Assembly (NCBI GenBank): GCA_003255025.1
Contig: QANY01000261.1
Span: 2,304,051-2,368,050 of the forward strand
Length of the DNA stretch: 64,000 bases
From: Datisca glomerata
Lineage: Eukaryota; Streptophyta; Magnoliopsida; Cucurbitales; Datiscaceae
Reading direction: 5' to 3'
Below, piece by piece: positions 47,301 through 58,562 of this stretch. Every line of letters starts with the position of its first letter. Positions within the stretch are counted from its first letter, which is position 1. Both the position numbers and the translations under genes were made by a program. Below the pieces are notes generated by a model. That model made no database searches. It saw only the letters and a list, made by a program, of their open reading frames with translations, and was not told where the DNA came from.

Positions 47301-47799
47301 CCTAATTTTTCCTAGTTTATTCTTATTTCATACGTAATAATTTGAAAAAATCTTTAAATACTCTGGCATTATACATTCCTCCATATTTCATGTTCAAGAA
47401 AATACAACAATTTTTTTAGATACACATATCATAATAATTTTAGGAAAGAACACCAAATATGGCTAGTTAGTTATTCTTTAAAAGTGAGAGATATCTTTTA
47501 GAAATTTTTATGTAATCATTAAACTTTGAGGAAATATTTGTAATTAAGGAAAACTAAGAAAAGGGTAATGGAAAATGATACCACATCTTTTTAACCTTAT
47601 GGTATTTCACTTTAGTCTCAAATTTATTAAAATCAACTCTTAGTCTTTTAAGTTTTTATTTTTTAAGCAAAATCGATCTATAATTAACTTCATGTTACAA
47701 TCGCTATCCAAAATTTAGACATGAAAATATTGTTAGGAACGTTGGGGTATTAGGCTCTCAGTCACAACTAAAGTCGTGTAATGAAAATGAGATAAAACG

Positions 47800-48470
47800 A
47801 TAGATAACTCGTAGAAGGATTATATTATGACAAAATGATTTCAAGAATTTCTCTAAAATAAGGAGAGCACAATTGACAATACCCTCTCTCATAGCTTTGC
47901 TTCTAACAATAGAACTGTTGAACTTCAATATGTGTTGCTTACTAGTAACATGATGCTCGCAAAAGGGTAATGATACCTTTTTGAGCCTTGGAAGAAGCTT
48001 TTGTTCTGCGAGAATCTTCAAACCTCGTCCTGACATGTGGCCAAGTTTACAGTGCCGCATCATCAATGATTCTTTTGTTGAACTTGCTGTCACAACAGAT
48101 ACTTCTCCCTCTTATAGTGTTTCTCCTTTAAGCATGTACAAATTCACAGCTATCTTTTCTTCTTTCTTCACCACAAGCACGCCTTTTTATTATTTTCATG
48201 ATCCCATTTTGAACACGGTGTTCACACCCATTATTATCTAGTTGTCCCAAAAATATATTTTTCTTTAGACCTTTCACACGCCATGCCTCCTGGATGGTGC
48301 GAACAATACCATCATACATCTTGAGTTTGATAATACCAATACCAGCGATCTCTAAGGCGTGATCATTTCCCATGAACACAGATCCTCCTGAGATAGGTTC
48401 ATATTGGTGGAACCATTCTCTCTGTGAGGTCATATGCCATGTTTCTCATGTGTCCATAAGCCAGACATCA
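47800..48470 (-). pseudogene. Copia protease and pre-integrase remnant
   Basis: From 48433 down, MTSQREWFHQYEPISGGSVF and IFLGQLDNNGCEHRVQNGIM belong to the protease to pre-integrase stretch. From 48093 down, CKLGHMSGRGLKILAEQKLL and PFCEHHVTSKQHILKFNSS form the zinc-binding start of integrase. The frame then runs into LTR sequence near 47880, which marks the deletion junction. Confidence 0.85.
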
Positions 48471-48578
48471 GCGAACCTTCTTCTGCCTTTAGTAACTATT
48501 GTTGCCTCATTGTATAAGATCTCACCATCATCTGAGGTGCTCGCTACACAACCATAAGCTTTTGACGACTCATGACCT

Positions 48579-49380
48579 TTATCTTTTGGCTCTTCGTTCT
48601 TCTTGAGATGGCAACACTCCTTTTTGTAGTGACATTTCTTGCCAAAGTGATGACACTTGATGTTTTCTTAATTCTAGATTTTGAACTACTCTGATTTTGA
48701 CTCCCACTTGAGCCACGTTCGTTTGATCCCCTCTCGTCACCGTCAAAGCTTTAGCTTGTTGTGAACCTCCTAGTCTGTCTTTATTATTCTTGCGTCGACT
48801 TTCTTCTTCAAGAACCGCAAATTGCAATATGTCAAAGGCTATAACTTCTACATTGTTGGTAAAATTGACGATGAGTTGATCATACGAATCATGTAGACTT
48901 TGAAGTAGAATTCTGGCACGTTCACACGTCTCTATGGTGTGCCCCATTATTGTGAGTTGTGAAAACAAAACGCTTAGGGTGTTGATGTGGTCAGTCACCG
49001 AAGTCGACTCCATCATCAGAAGGGCGTAAAGTTTCCTCTTCAAGAATATTTTATTGTGTAGTGACTTGGCCTCGTGCAATTTTGTTAGAGTGTCCCAAAT
49101 CTCTCTTGTCGGCTTTTTCTCTGCCACACTTAGACAATATTTCATCGGCTAGTGCTAGGTGCAGATCAACAATAGCGTTGCCATCCATCTCGTTACACTT
49201 GCCGTCAGTGGTCTCCTCAGGCCTATCTCCAATTGCCGCCAAACAATTATCTTTTCTCAAAATTGATCTCATTCTCATTTTCCACAACGAAAAATATTCC
49301 CATTGAAGTTTTCTATTTCGTACTTCGTCGCCATTGTTGAAGATGCATTTTTTCACCAACTGAATTTGACTGTAGCACAA
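48579..49380 (-). pseudogene. Copia gag remnant (UBN2-like)
   Basis: Two overlapping frames, 49051-49380 and 48579-49145, together give the start (FSLWKMRMRSILRKDNCLAA), the middle (EIWDTLTKLHEAKSLHNKIF, LLQSLHDSYDQLIVNFTNN) and the end (VLEEESRRKNNKDR), the typical UBN2 gag order. One frameshift near 49060-49140 breaks it. The zinc knuckle that would follow is degraded. Confidence 0.85.
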
Positions 49381-49415
49381 AAGACTGGCTATGAACCTAG
49401 TGTTATGAGCACCAC

Positions 49416-49835
49416 TGTTAGAAATGTTGGAGTATTAGCCTCTTAGTCATAACTGAAGTTATGTAATGAAAATGAGACAAAACGATAAAAAAAACTCATA
49501 GAATGATTATATTATGACAAAATAATTATAAGAGTTTCTATCTAAAATAAGGGGACACAATTGACAATACCCTCTCTTTTATAATAGTAGAAAATAATAC
49601 GCTCTCTTTCAAAAGGGAAGACTATATTAATTAGGAGAAACTAATTTTCTCTTTAATCTCTCTCCCAGGTCGGTGCAAAGTTGGCAATTTTAAAGTTATC
49701 CATTTTGCAAGACAGCTTGCTAACAAGTTATTGAAGCTTGCTTTTGACCAAAGTCAAAGGCTTAGTCATTAAGAAAATATCTTTACACCACAACAAATAT
49801 ATATGAGATTAAGTAAAAGTATCGTATCTTCAACA
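49416..49835 (-). repeat. LTR of the deleted copia element
   Basis: About 420 bp with TG...CA ends on the plus strand. Its first 150 bp match 47731-47882 closely. No matching target duplication is seen at the element's ends. Confidence 0.75.
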
Positions 49836-50657
49836 ATTCTAAAAAAAAGTTGACCATTTTACCATCTTGTCTTTATAAACGGGAAGAGAAAATGTTATTG
49901 AATATGAAAAGCGAGAGACAATGCAAATCTCTAGAAAAATGATAAAAATATGATTAAATTTACAGTAATCTCATGAGCACGTACGTTTTTATGTTATATA
50001 TTATAATGAAATGTTAATTTTAGACCGTAGGTATTTAAAAATGAAAGTTTAATGGCTAATTATTGATTTTGAAAATTTTAAGACTAAAAATACTACTACT
50101 TAAAAAGGTTAGGGGTTTAATGTAATTTGACCAAAAAAGCATAAAAAAGAAAACGTTTGACTATAGTCTGCAGTTGTACTTTGGTCCATGGACATGGTGC
50201 ATGGAGTTGGACTCTCTCTTTCTTCATATTCTGTCTCCTCCCCGCTATCTGTAGATTTACTGGAGGTATAGAAATTCTCTATGGTCTAATTACAGCTCGT
50301 CGGCCAACGGTAGGTTTTAGCTATAGTCTTAAACCCGGATCCGGATCCACTCAAATTACTTAGTACTTCATAGGGAAGTTAAATCTAAGCCGTCCACGTA
50401 GATCTGGACGGATCGGATTAGATATTAAAAAGTAAGAAAAAAGTGATTTTTTTTCATTTTCCTTTAGCAGTTGGGTAAGATCTGGAACGTCCAGATCCGA
50501 TCGGACGGTATGCATTTACCCAATTCCATTAAACCCTAAACATCCTCGCCCCCTTCTCCCTCACCGACCTTTGTGGGTCTCCGCGAATGTTCCTTCTCAT
50601 ACATTTTCTACACATTTCTGAAATTTGAGAGTGTAAACTTCCGCCATTGCAGCGCTG
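49836..50657. other. Intergenic region and promoter side of the exonuclease gene
   Basis: Positions 50370-50510 hold self-complementary pieces (GTCCACGTAGATCTGGACGG, and AACGTCCAGATCCGATCGG) that may be a small MITE. TTAAACCCTAAACATCC at 50529-50545 contains a telo-box about 115 bp before the ATG. The rest is AT-rich without a gene. Confidence 0.4.
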
Positions 50658-53542
50658 ATGTCATCAATATCAGCTTTTGACGCCATGAACTTCGAGGAAG
50701 ACCCTCCCAAAGCCCTCAGCACAAGGTCCTCTCTCTCCCCAAAATTTTCCTCAGTTTTTTTTTGCTTTTATGTCTTTTATGTACTTTTTGCATTAGCAAC
50801 ATGTTTGGATCTTGAGAATTTAGGAAACAGAGAGGAAAGTGAATAATCTAGTTGTATGGTAATAATATTGTTTTTAGAGGTACCGTCAAAAGAGTCGTGT
50901 GTTGCAATTCTACAATATCGGTGGCATATTGGTAACATAACATGACCTTTAGGCCTTAGCAACTAGTTGAAGTACCAACTTCTCAAATTATCATTTTCAG
51001 GAGTTAGTTTGTGTTTGTCACTTACTTTTTAGTAGTTCGTATTGGCAATTATTATCTAGTAGTTCCTCAGCTTTAATTTGTTGTTTGTTTGCAAAGGTGT
51101 GTGAAGAGCTCTTTCGTTTCAAATGAGCCGCTTAGTATATAATCCTAGCTGAAAATATGATTGCCTTTTCATCTAATATTTGCTCTTGTATGGCTTCTTG
51201 GGGTTTAAATTCTTGGATCCTCTTCCATTCCATACCTACTACCTTAAACAAGATAGTGTAAGGGAATTAACTGCACATATACCTTAATACCATTGGATTA
51301 CCAAATCTGCTTCTCTTTTTATATGATTTTGATCCAAAATTACTGACTTTATTTAATGCCCGAGCTGTCTTTATGTAATGCGGCATCGTGCCTGAGCTGT
51401 CTGAAGGATTTATATACATTCATTTACAGGCACGGATGCTCTGCATGCTACAAACAATATAAGAAGAAGGAGCATCTTATTGAGCACATGAAGGTCGCAT
51501 ACCACTCAATCCATCAACCTAGATGTGGGGTGTGTCTAAAGCATTGCAAATCATTTGAATCACTGAGGGAGCATCTTTCTGGTGAGATACTTTTATACAA
51601 TCTGTTGCGTTAACCAAGTTATTATATATTTACTGCTATTTGCTTATTTTAAATTCAGGTCCATTGCCAAAAGGAAACTGTTCAAAGATTTTCTCTGAAC
51701 AGGGTTGTGATCTTTGTCTTGAAGTACTTTATAGCCCTAATTCTCTTCGTGAACACAAAGAAATGTGCCGCTTTTCTGCACCTGGCCCTCTCGTAAGTTG
51801 ACTAGGCAAATGGTTTACCTGGCCATCTCCATGATAGTTAAGATTTCATCATTTTTTTACTAGATTTCTACTGTTTTGTTGATCAAGGAACTCCACTTGT
51901 CCGCCACACCAAACATGTACGAGTTCATGATTTTAAAAGTTATGGGTTGAACTGCTTTGCAGGGAACAAAGATAATGCCATATGAAATTTCTATATTTGA
52001 TATGTCGGACTCATATAATGAAAACCATTCTGATAGAGCTTCTGAAGCAATTGCCATGGACTGTGAAATGGTTGGTGGTGGAAGTGATGGCTCACTGGAC
52101 CTTTGTGCTAGGGTATGCCTAATTGATGAAGAAGAAAGAGTGATTTTTCACACTTATGTAGAGCCGCTTATTCCAGTGACTAACTATAGGTATTTACTTC
52201 TCTGTATCATGTAGTTTGTTTATAAGTAATTAGAACCAGTCCTGCCATCACCGAGATGTCACTGTAAATATTTTCAGACATGAAGTAACTGGGTTAACGG
52301 AAGAGTATCTCAGGGAGGCTATGCCACTTAAGGAAGTCCAAGAGAAAATTTTGCATATTTTATACAATGGAGAGTCCATTTGGAAGCTAAGGTTGGATGG
52401 TGGAAAAGCTAGGCTTCTTGTGGGTCATGAGTTAGAGCGTGATTTGGATTGCTTGAGAATGAACTATCCCGATCATCTTCTGAGGTTCACTTATTTTCCA
52501 TACTTTAAGCTGAGATGAACTGCTTCATTAATTCAACATACATTTTAAAGCAACTTGAAAGGTTGTAAAGATAAATATTGCTAGTACTACCAGTTTCTTG
52601 GTGAGAAGAACTCTCTTCACTATGTACCTTTGACATAGTAAAACTTGTTCAAGCCTAAAGCTTTTTAGTGTTCATATTTTTGCCTCACTTTCTCTCTGAC
52701 AGAAACTGTTGCACTATACAGGGATACGGCAAAATATCCCCCATTGATGAAAACAAATCTGGTTAGCCATTCGCTGAAGTATCTCACACAAAAATATCTG
52801 GGGCAAGTTACATTTCGTACTCGTTTAGTAGCTTTTGTTTACTCAATTTAGATGGTGGGGCTTTAGCTTTTGTTTACTCAATTTAGATAGTGGGGCTTCG
52901 CTTTTGAAGTTTAGATCTTTAGTACTGGTGTTAGTCTGTAATGATTGCCTAAGTTCAAATGGGATCTATACAAAGTCCTCACAGAAATTTGCAATTTGAG
53001 AAGCTGGAATCTAGTTTCATCTTTCTGATTAATAACCTATATAGGATGTATGTACCGTATTGCATCTTCTTTTCAGACTTCAGTAACATTTTGCTTGGAG
53101 AATTTTCTGATTTCGTCTAGGAAAATTACTAGACAAGTGGAAATATCAAGTCAGGCAAATAGAAAATGAAGAGGATCCTGATCATGCTAGGCATGGTTGA
53201 CACTTCAATTTTGTTTAAGGTTGATTTCTTTGTAAAGTTCAAATGAATATCCGGCCTCTCAAAGCTTTGGTTGGCAGGTATGAAATCCAAACTGGTGTAC
53301 ATGACCCATACGAAGATGGTGTATCTGCAATGAGACTGTACAAGAGACTGCGTAATCAAGATCATATAAAACACAGCATCACAACATCCATCTCTTCCAA
53401 CTGTTCTGAAATCAATTTCAATGGTCATAATTCTTGGAGCAGAAAAGACATTGAGAAGATGACCCCGGATGAGCTTTATGAAATGTCAAGATCAAACTAC
53501 CGGTGTTGGTGCCTTGATTCAAGGCAAACAGCGCAGCCTTAG
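50658..53542 (+). CDS. Zinc-finger DEDDh exonuclease, REX4-like
   Basis: The seven exons are 50658-50725, 51430-51581, 51659-51792, 51963-52189, 52278-52484, 52722-52802 and 53278-53542. They total 1134 nt, or 377 residues. The N-terminus has a C2H2 finger (CSACYKQYKKKEHLIEHMK), a second CGVCLKHC finger and a C2HC-like CDLCLEVLYSPNSLREHK. The exonuclease has ExoI MDCEMVGGG (D151, E153), ExoII GHELERDLD (D249 or nearby) and ExoIII GVHDPYEDGVSAMRL (H298, D303). These are the residues expected in the DEDDh 3'-5' RNA exonuclease family (REX4, and Arabidopsis exonuclease-family proteins of this layout). The likely role is RNA 3'-end processing or decay. Five introns are GT-AG, and intron 6 uses GGCAAGT as a GC donor, which keeps frame. 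I am sure of the family but not of the exact substrate. Confidence 0.9.
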
Positions 53543-56035
53543 CAAGTGATCACTGTCCTCAACCTTCAAAAAAGATTACTCTTCCTGGAGCAGAATTGGA
53601 ATACTGTGTAGATATGGTGAGAAATACCTTTGGTTGTTTGTCAATATTTCCCCAGTAGTTAGAAAACTCTGAAGTCATGTAGAGTAAACTATCTATATAA
53701 ATGAACTTTCCTATACACACACGACTCTTTCTCTTCTATAGTTCATTATTTTTTGTCAAAGATTGATGTGTTGATTTTTGGATTTATTTATTTATGTTTA
53801 AAACATTTAGTATATGATGTGGGTTAAATTACAGTTTGCATCCTCCGAATCAAATTTGATTTGGTCCATTAAAAACTACTAATTGTCAATTTAGTCCTTA
53901 CATATTGAATTAATCATAATTCGAACCCCAATCCATTTCCAATAAGTATGGATGTTTAAAAAAACAGTCCTAATTATGGGTCGAACATATCTGACCCGGT
54001 TCGGTCCTATCTAGGATGTATGGTTCGATTATGTTGGTTGAATCTAGGGTAATTGAGAGTATTTGTGATTATATTCACTTTTAAACATTGAATAACGTTA
54101 TTCTCGTTGAAATTATTTGACATCCACGTTTGTGTGAAATACTTAAATGTGTTTTAAAAAACATCATTTATCAAATAAGTATTATTTGAATTAATATTTT
54201 TAAATGTAATTAAGTATTGTAACTAAACATTTACAAACTCACTAAAAATGTGAAATAAGTATCTTGTAGAAAATTTGTCGACAAAAAGAAAAACAAAACA
54301 ATTCTCTTATATAAGTCAAATATCTGTTCCAACAAGTAAAATATTTTTTTTGTCAAAATTACTTGAGTTTAGGATCTGCAACTATGAATATTTTTTTCGC
54401 CCATTTGGCTCTGCCATTCTCTCCTATTTTTCTCCTTTCTCTCTCTCTTCTTTTCTCCCCCTCCCCTGTTCTTTCGCCCCTGTCCCTCTCCTCTGTTTGT
54501 TCTCACCGTCCATTTTCCTTCTTTTTTGTTGTTTTCATTTTCTTTGTTAATATGTTGATGCATTTTTCTAAGTTTTTTTGTGGAGTTCTCCTTCCGTTTT
54601 GGAAAAAATTTATTTTCTCCTAGTTGTGTAGATTTTGATCCACTAAATCCCTGATCTTTGGTGGTTATCCTCTCTTTAGATCTGACAGTTATGGTGATTT
54701 TGATGCTTTATTTGTGTATGACACAATTGGGTGCCTCAGATCTGTTCGAGATTATGTTGTTCTTCTTGCAAATATATAATTGTAGTGTTAGTTGGCCGAG
54801 TCAGGATGGCGGAGGACTTCTAGAACGAACTGCTCAATCTCTACTTTTGTGTGTTGTTTATGCACGTGATTCTCTCTATGTACATAAGTAGGTATAGATT
54901 GACTTTATCTGATATTTGTCATCGTTTATTTATATTTAGATCTAATAATTTTGTTTATATCTTATCTGTTTGTAACTCTGTTTTTATAATGAAGTAAGTA
55001 TTTATCTTTAAAAATTTGAGAAGTGGCAAACATCAAAACTTGAATAACACTACTATTACTTACACTAATTACAAAAAAGCATAAATTTTAAATAACACCC
55101 GAATTACTTACACTTATTACAAAAGAGCTAATATACTTTTGGCAATAAACGGAAAAATTTAGGAATAGTCTACGGGAAAAGAAGAAATAAAAATAAAACC
55201 ATAATCATGTGTGCTCATTTGACAACTTGGTTTGGTTTTAGATCAATTGTATAATCAAACTGATATAATCAGTTTGATAAATAAGTAAACTAAACCAAAC
55301 TAATCTAACATATAAATTAATTCAAATCAAACCCTTAATTATGAGTTTTGTCTGAGTTGGGTTGACAGTTTCTTCTTCTTTGTATTTACTATTTAAAATT
55401 AGCAAAGTTAATGCAAGCAAATAACTAATCTTAATAAAAAAAATGAGTCTTATTGCATTAGATAATTTAGTTAATAAAATAATTTATATATAATTAATAA
55501 ATAACAAAATGAGTCTTGTTTCATTAAGTTGAGATTATGTTCTGCATGAGGATTGAGTTAAGTTGAGATAAAATTAGGCTTATCTTTATGTCTAATAATC
55601 GATTTGGTTTTGGTTAGGTGATTTTAAGATGCACACTGGTCTAAACCGAATTTAATAGTTTCTAAAAAATTAAACCAAATCAAATCATTTTTACTATTTA
55701 AACTACTCAATAGATCATGATTTTGGTTGGTTTGGACAGTTTCATCGGTTTGTCAGTTTTTTCCACACCCCCAACTGTAATATGTTTAACGAATTTGGTA
55801 TCTTTTACAATGAAAAATACTATGTGCTTCATTTAATTTAAAAGATTTAGTAAGTGTTACTTTTAGTTAATTTTAACGTTAGAAATTTAGAACGAATTTT
55901 AACAAAAAGAAATTATTAGACCATGATCTAACACAGGATAACTCAATTTTTACCCTTTAAAAATTTTATATTTCATTACATAAAGTCCATGGGTCCAAAT
56001 TTCATTTTTCATCTCACGAGTTGTGCAATTTATTA
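53543..56035. other. Intergenic DNA without a supported gene
   Basis: Contains the 3' flank of the exonuclease gene. Positions 53850-54010 read like the common plant 'ttaaattacagtttgcatcctcc' MITE/transposon end. CT-rich frames at 54275-54623 are low-complexity. Around 55230-55780 TTGGTTTGGTTTTAG and GGTTGGTTTGGACAG recur in both orientations and may be a diverged inverted-repeat element. Confidence 0.4.
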
Positions 56036-56361
56036 AGTGGAAAATGAAGGGGAATTTCTGGGTTTAATGTGATTTTTTAAAAAAATTCTAAAAATAAAAT
56101 AGTTTTGAAACTAATTCTAAAATTAAGGTAGATTTGGCCACATTAGAAGACGTCTTTTGCAAAGACGCCTTCAGTGCAGAAGCTGGCACCTGCATACAAA
56201 AATCATCAACAACCTAACCTACATACAAAAATCATCCATCTGCAGAACATTTTGTTACTTTACCACACATTCTCAATGAACAACATACATTTTTAACAAA
56301 TTTTATGACTTTATATTTTATATTATTCTACAAAAATTCAAATACAAAAAATATAAATCAA

Positions 56362-57331
56362 TCACGTTCCACACAACGGTCGTCTTCTTATTCTTTTTGG
56401 GCGCCTTTCATATGTTTGTAATTGAGTCATTTGTGAGGATGGATCTTCCTCCATAATAGCTACTACACTTTCTTCCTCTATAATAAGTGGCGGGTCTTCC
56501 TCCACAATATGTGGGTCTTCATCAACAATAGGAGTATTTTTCAGAATAGGAGCATCTTCCACAATAGACGAGTTTCAGGCACATCTTCTACCTCCTCCTT
56601 CAAGAGCACCAACTCGTTCTCCTCTACACCATTGAGGTTGATGAAATGGTTCAAATGTGGAATCAAGTTGAGTCACTGACTCACCTCCAAATGTATAAAA
56701 GATCGGCGGCGTGTATGGCTCTTGCTGAGATATAAATGATTCGTCTCGAGGCATGTGTGATTCTCGAGGTAGGGGAAAGACAGGCCACCGTATATCTCCG
56801 TGCATGATGTAGTATTTAGGAAGTGTATGAATAATATCATTATAAGGTTGCCATATAACCTATAAAAATCATATTGTAAATAATAGTGGGCCAGGAATAT
56901 GAGAAGCATTTTTATAGTGGCTTTGGACATCTCCCTATACAACCATGCAAGGCATGCTTAACCCCAACTATACTGACCAGCCTCAGTAAAATCTTTTAGT
57001 AAAGGCAAGAACATCAAATGCACCTTAATGTTTGACTTATCACAAAAAAGTACATCTGACAAGTTGTAGAATATATGCACGTGTATAACGATGTGATCAA
57101 GTGCCAGTCGAGGGCGATAAACCCAATCCTCGCAACTCCATAAAATTCAGCACATATCAAATATGGAATAATACGCCTATCGAGTGGTATGTTTCGATGA
57201 ACAACTACAGTATGTCGGCGACAATGTAAAACACGAGAATCTTCCTGGTCCCAAACATGTTGGGATCTTGTGTTGATCCTGTAAATACAATACCGAGCTA
57301 TCTTATGGTCCAGGCTCCATGATATCCTCAA
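56362..57331 (-). pseudogene. Plant-mobile-domain (PMD/MAIN-like) reading-frame remnant
   Basis: The frame at 57014-57331 has RVLHCRRHTVVVHRNIPLDR, RIIPYLICAEFYGVARIGFI and ALDWHLITSL, the start of the plant mobile domain that is carried by many Mutator-like elements and was domesticated in MAIN proteins. The middle is lost. The frames 56575-56805 and 56362-56562 (QTYERRPKRIRRRPLCGT end) resemble the C-terminal tail of such transposon proteins. It is not a working gene: stops and missing core. Confidence 0.6.
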
Positions 57332-57361
57332 AATGAGTGTTGTTCGAAATACAGTGATGAT

Positions 57362-57509
57362 ATTGAATTACATAAAAATGTACTAAGTCAAACATTACAT
57401 TGAATTACATAAAAATGTACTAAGTCAAACATTACATTGAATTACATAAAAATGTACCAAGTCAAATATTACATTGAATTATATAAAATTGTACTAAGCC
57501 AAATATTAT
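57362..57509. repeat. Four 37-bp tandem repeats
   Basis: The unit ATTGAATTACATAAAAATG-TACTAAGTCAAACATTAC starts at 57362, 57399, 57436 and 57473, exactly 37 bases apart. The first two are identical by eye, and the third and fourth carry a few changes. It lies between the PMD remnant and the transposase remnant. Confidence 0.95.
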
Positions 57510-57790
57510 GAGTCATTCGAAGATTGTCCTCCATTTCGAGAAGGACAATTTCGACGGTTATGTCCCTCTTGTCGACAAAGTCCACATTTACTATGAGTAC
57601 TTGGCTCTCTCCAATCTATCTCATTTCATATACGGGTCGACTTAGGTCTACCTTTCTCCCGCGTCCTAGTTGTATCAGAGTGCACTATTGGAAAGTTAGG
57701 AACTTCCCCATAATGTTCATGTGGAAGAGAGTTGAATGATGGCTTATAACACTCAACAAGCCCTGACCAGCGGTAATAATGTTCAATGAA
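57500..57790 (-). pseudogene. Mutator-type transposase C-terminal fragment
   Basis: Minus-strand translation gives VHSDTTRTREKGRPKSTRI and then CGLCRQEGHNRRNC, a CX2CX4HX4C zinc knuckle with the charged linker that ends MuDR-type transposases. One stop lies between the two parts. The catalytic domain is missing. Confidence 0.7.
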
Positions 57791-57844
57791 TTGAGAACTA
57801 TCAATACGAGCATGTGCGCACGCTGCTAATAAATGGGAAGAGTG

Positions 57845-57905
57845 TTCGCGGGCTGATGGGCTTTTTGTTCGCGAGCTGACGGGCTTTTTGTTCGCGAGCT
57901 GACAC
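57845..57905. repeat. Tandem repeat of 26 bp
   Basis: GCTGA(T/C)GGGCTTTTTGTTCGCGA occurs twice in succession, with a third partial unit. It lies inside the Mutator-like element. Confidence 0.85.
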
Positions 57906-57954
57906 TAAGGCAGAACTGCTTCTGCTTTTTGTACCGCGAGTTTTAAAGGTAGCG

Positions 57955-58070
57955 TTGAAGACGTCTTTATAAAAGACGCCTTCTACTATTATGAGGTCGT
58001 CTTTACAAAAGACGCCTTCTACGTGGCCTCATTTGTGGCAACGCCACCATGAAGACATCTTTTACAAAGA
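57955..58070. repeat. Repeated GACGTCTTT hairpin units in the element end
   Basis: GAAGACGTCTTTATAAAAGACGCCTTC recurs as GAGGTCGTCTTTACAAAAGACGCCTTC and GAAGACATCTTTTACAAAGACG. Each unit is itself nearly palindromic. One unit (AAGACGTCTTTTGCAAAGACGCC) is at the left end, 56140-56170. Confidence 0.8.
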
Positions 58071-58562
58071 CGTTTTCGTCTTAGCTATATCATTCCACCT
58101 TACTTTTAGAACTAGTTTCAAAACTGTATTTTAATTATTTTTTTAAAAAATACTGTAGAATACTCAAAAATCCAAAAAAGAATGCTTTGAATGTCATCCT
58201 CGTATACGCCAACGGGTACGGTATGCAATAAGTGCAAAGAAGAGGTGTCCTATTTATAATTTAGCAAAAACATTCTGTCATTTATAACCAGACAACAGAA
58301 TAGGGGCAATATAGTAAATTATGTACGTGCCACAGAAAACTAGACTTTTTCTGCTTCCTTTCCCTCTTCAAACGCAAACAGAAACATTCAGAGTTGAACT
58401 TCAGGAGCCAAATGCAAAAGCAAAAAAGCCATGAAATTTAAAAAGATCTCAAAGATTTTCTGTCCCACGAACATAATCTAATATTGGGATCTGTTCTGGT
58501 CCCTAAAGAATTTGACTCTTCTGTGTGTGTGATAAAGAGAAGTCTGTAGTCAAGACCTACCC

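Larger units (their letters stand above)
47731..49835 (-). mobile_element. Internally deleted Ty1/copia element
   Basis: A full LTR lies at 49416-49835 (TGTTAGAAATGTTGG...CTTCAACA on the plus strand). About 150 bp of the matching LTR lie at 47731-47882 (TGTTAGGAACGTTGG...). Between them on the minus strand are gag, protease and the pre-integrase block, and then the deletion. Integrase core, RT and RNase H are gone. Next to the full LTR, GTGGTGCTCATAAC on the minus strand looks like the changed primer-site region found in this copia group. Confidence 0.85.
56040..58190 (-). mobile_element. Mutator-like element with plant-mobile-domain and transposase remnants
   Basis: The ends are imperfect inverted repeats of about 100 bp. 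The left, near 56070-56165, contains GTTTTGAAACTAATTCTAAAA then AAGACGTCTTTTGCAAAGACG. The right, near 58060-58165 in reverse complement, contains GTTTTGAAACTAGTTCTAAAA then AAAACGTCTTTGTAAAAGATG. Inside, on the minus strand, lie the C-terminal transposase zinc knuckle and a plant-mobile-domain reading frame. Both are broken, so the element is inactive. I could not find a clear target duplication. Confidence 0.75.

Noticed and set aside
54275..54623. Overlapping plus-strand hydrophobic frames and a minus-strand Glu/Arg-rich frame
   Set aside because: All come from one polypyrimidine stretch and have no splice partners or homolog I recognise.
57524..57739. Plus-strand frame of 71 codons
   Set aside because: It is the antisense of the transposase zinc-knuckle fragment, which has the recognisable motif.
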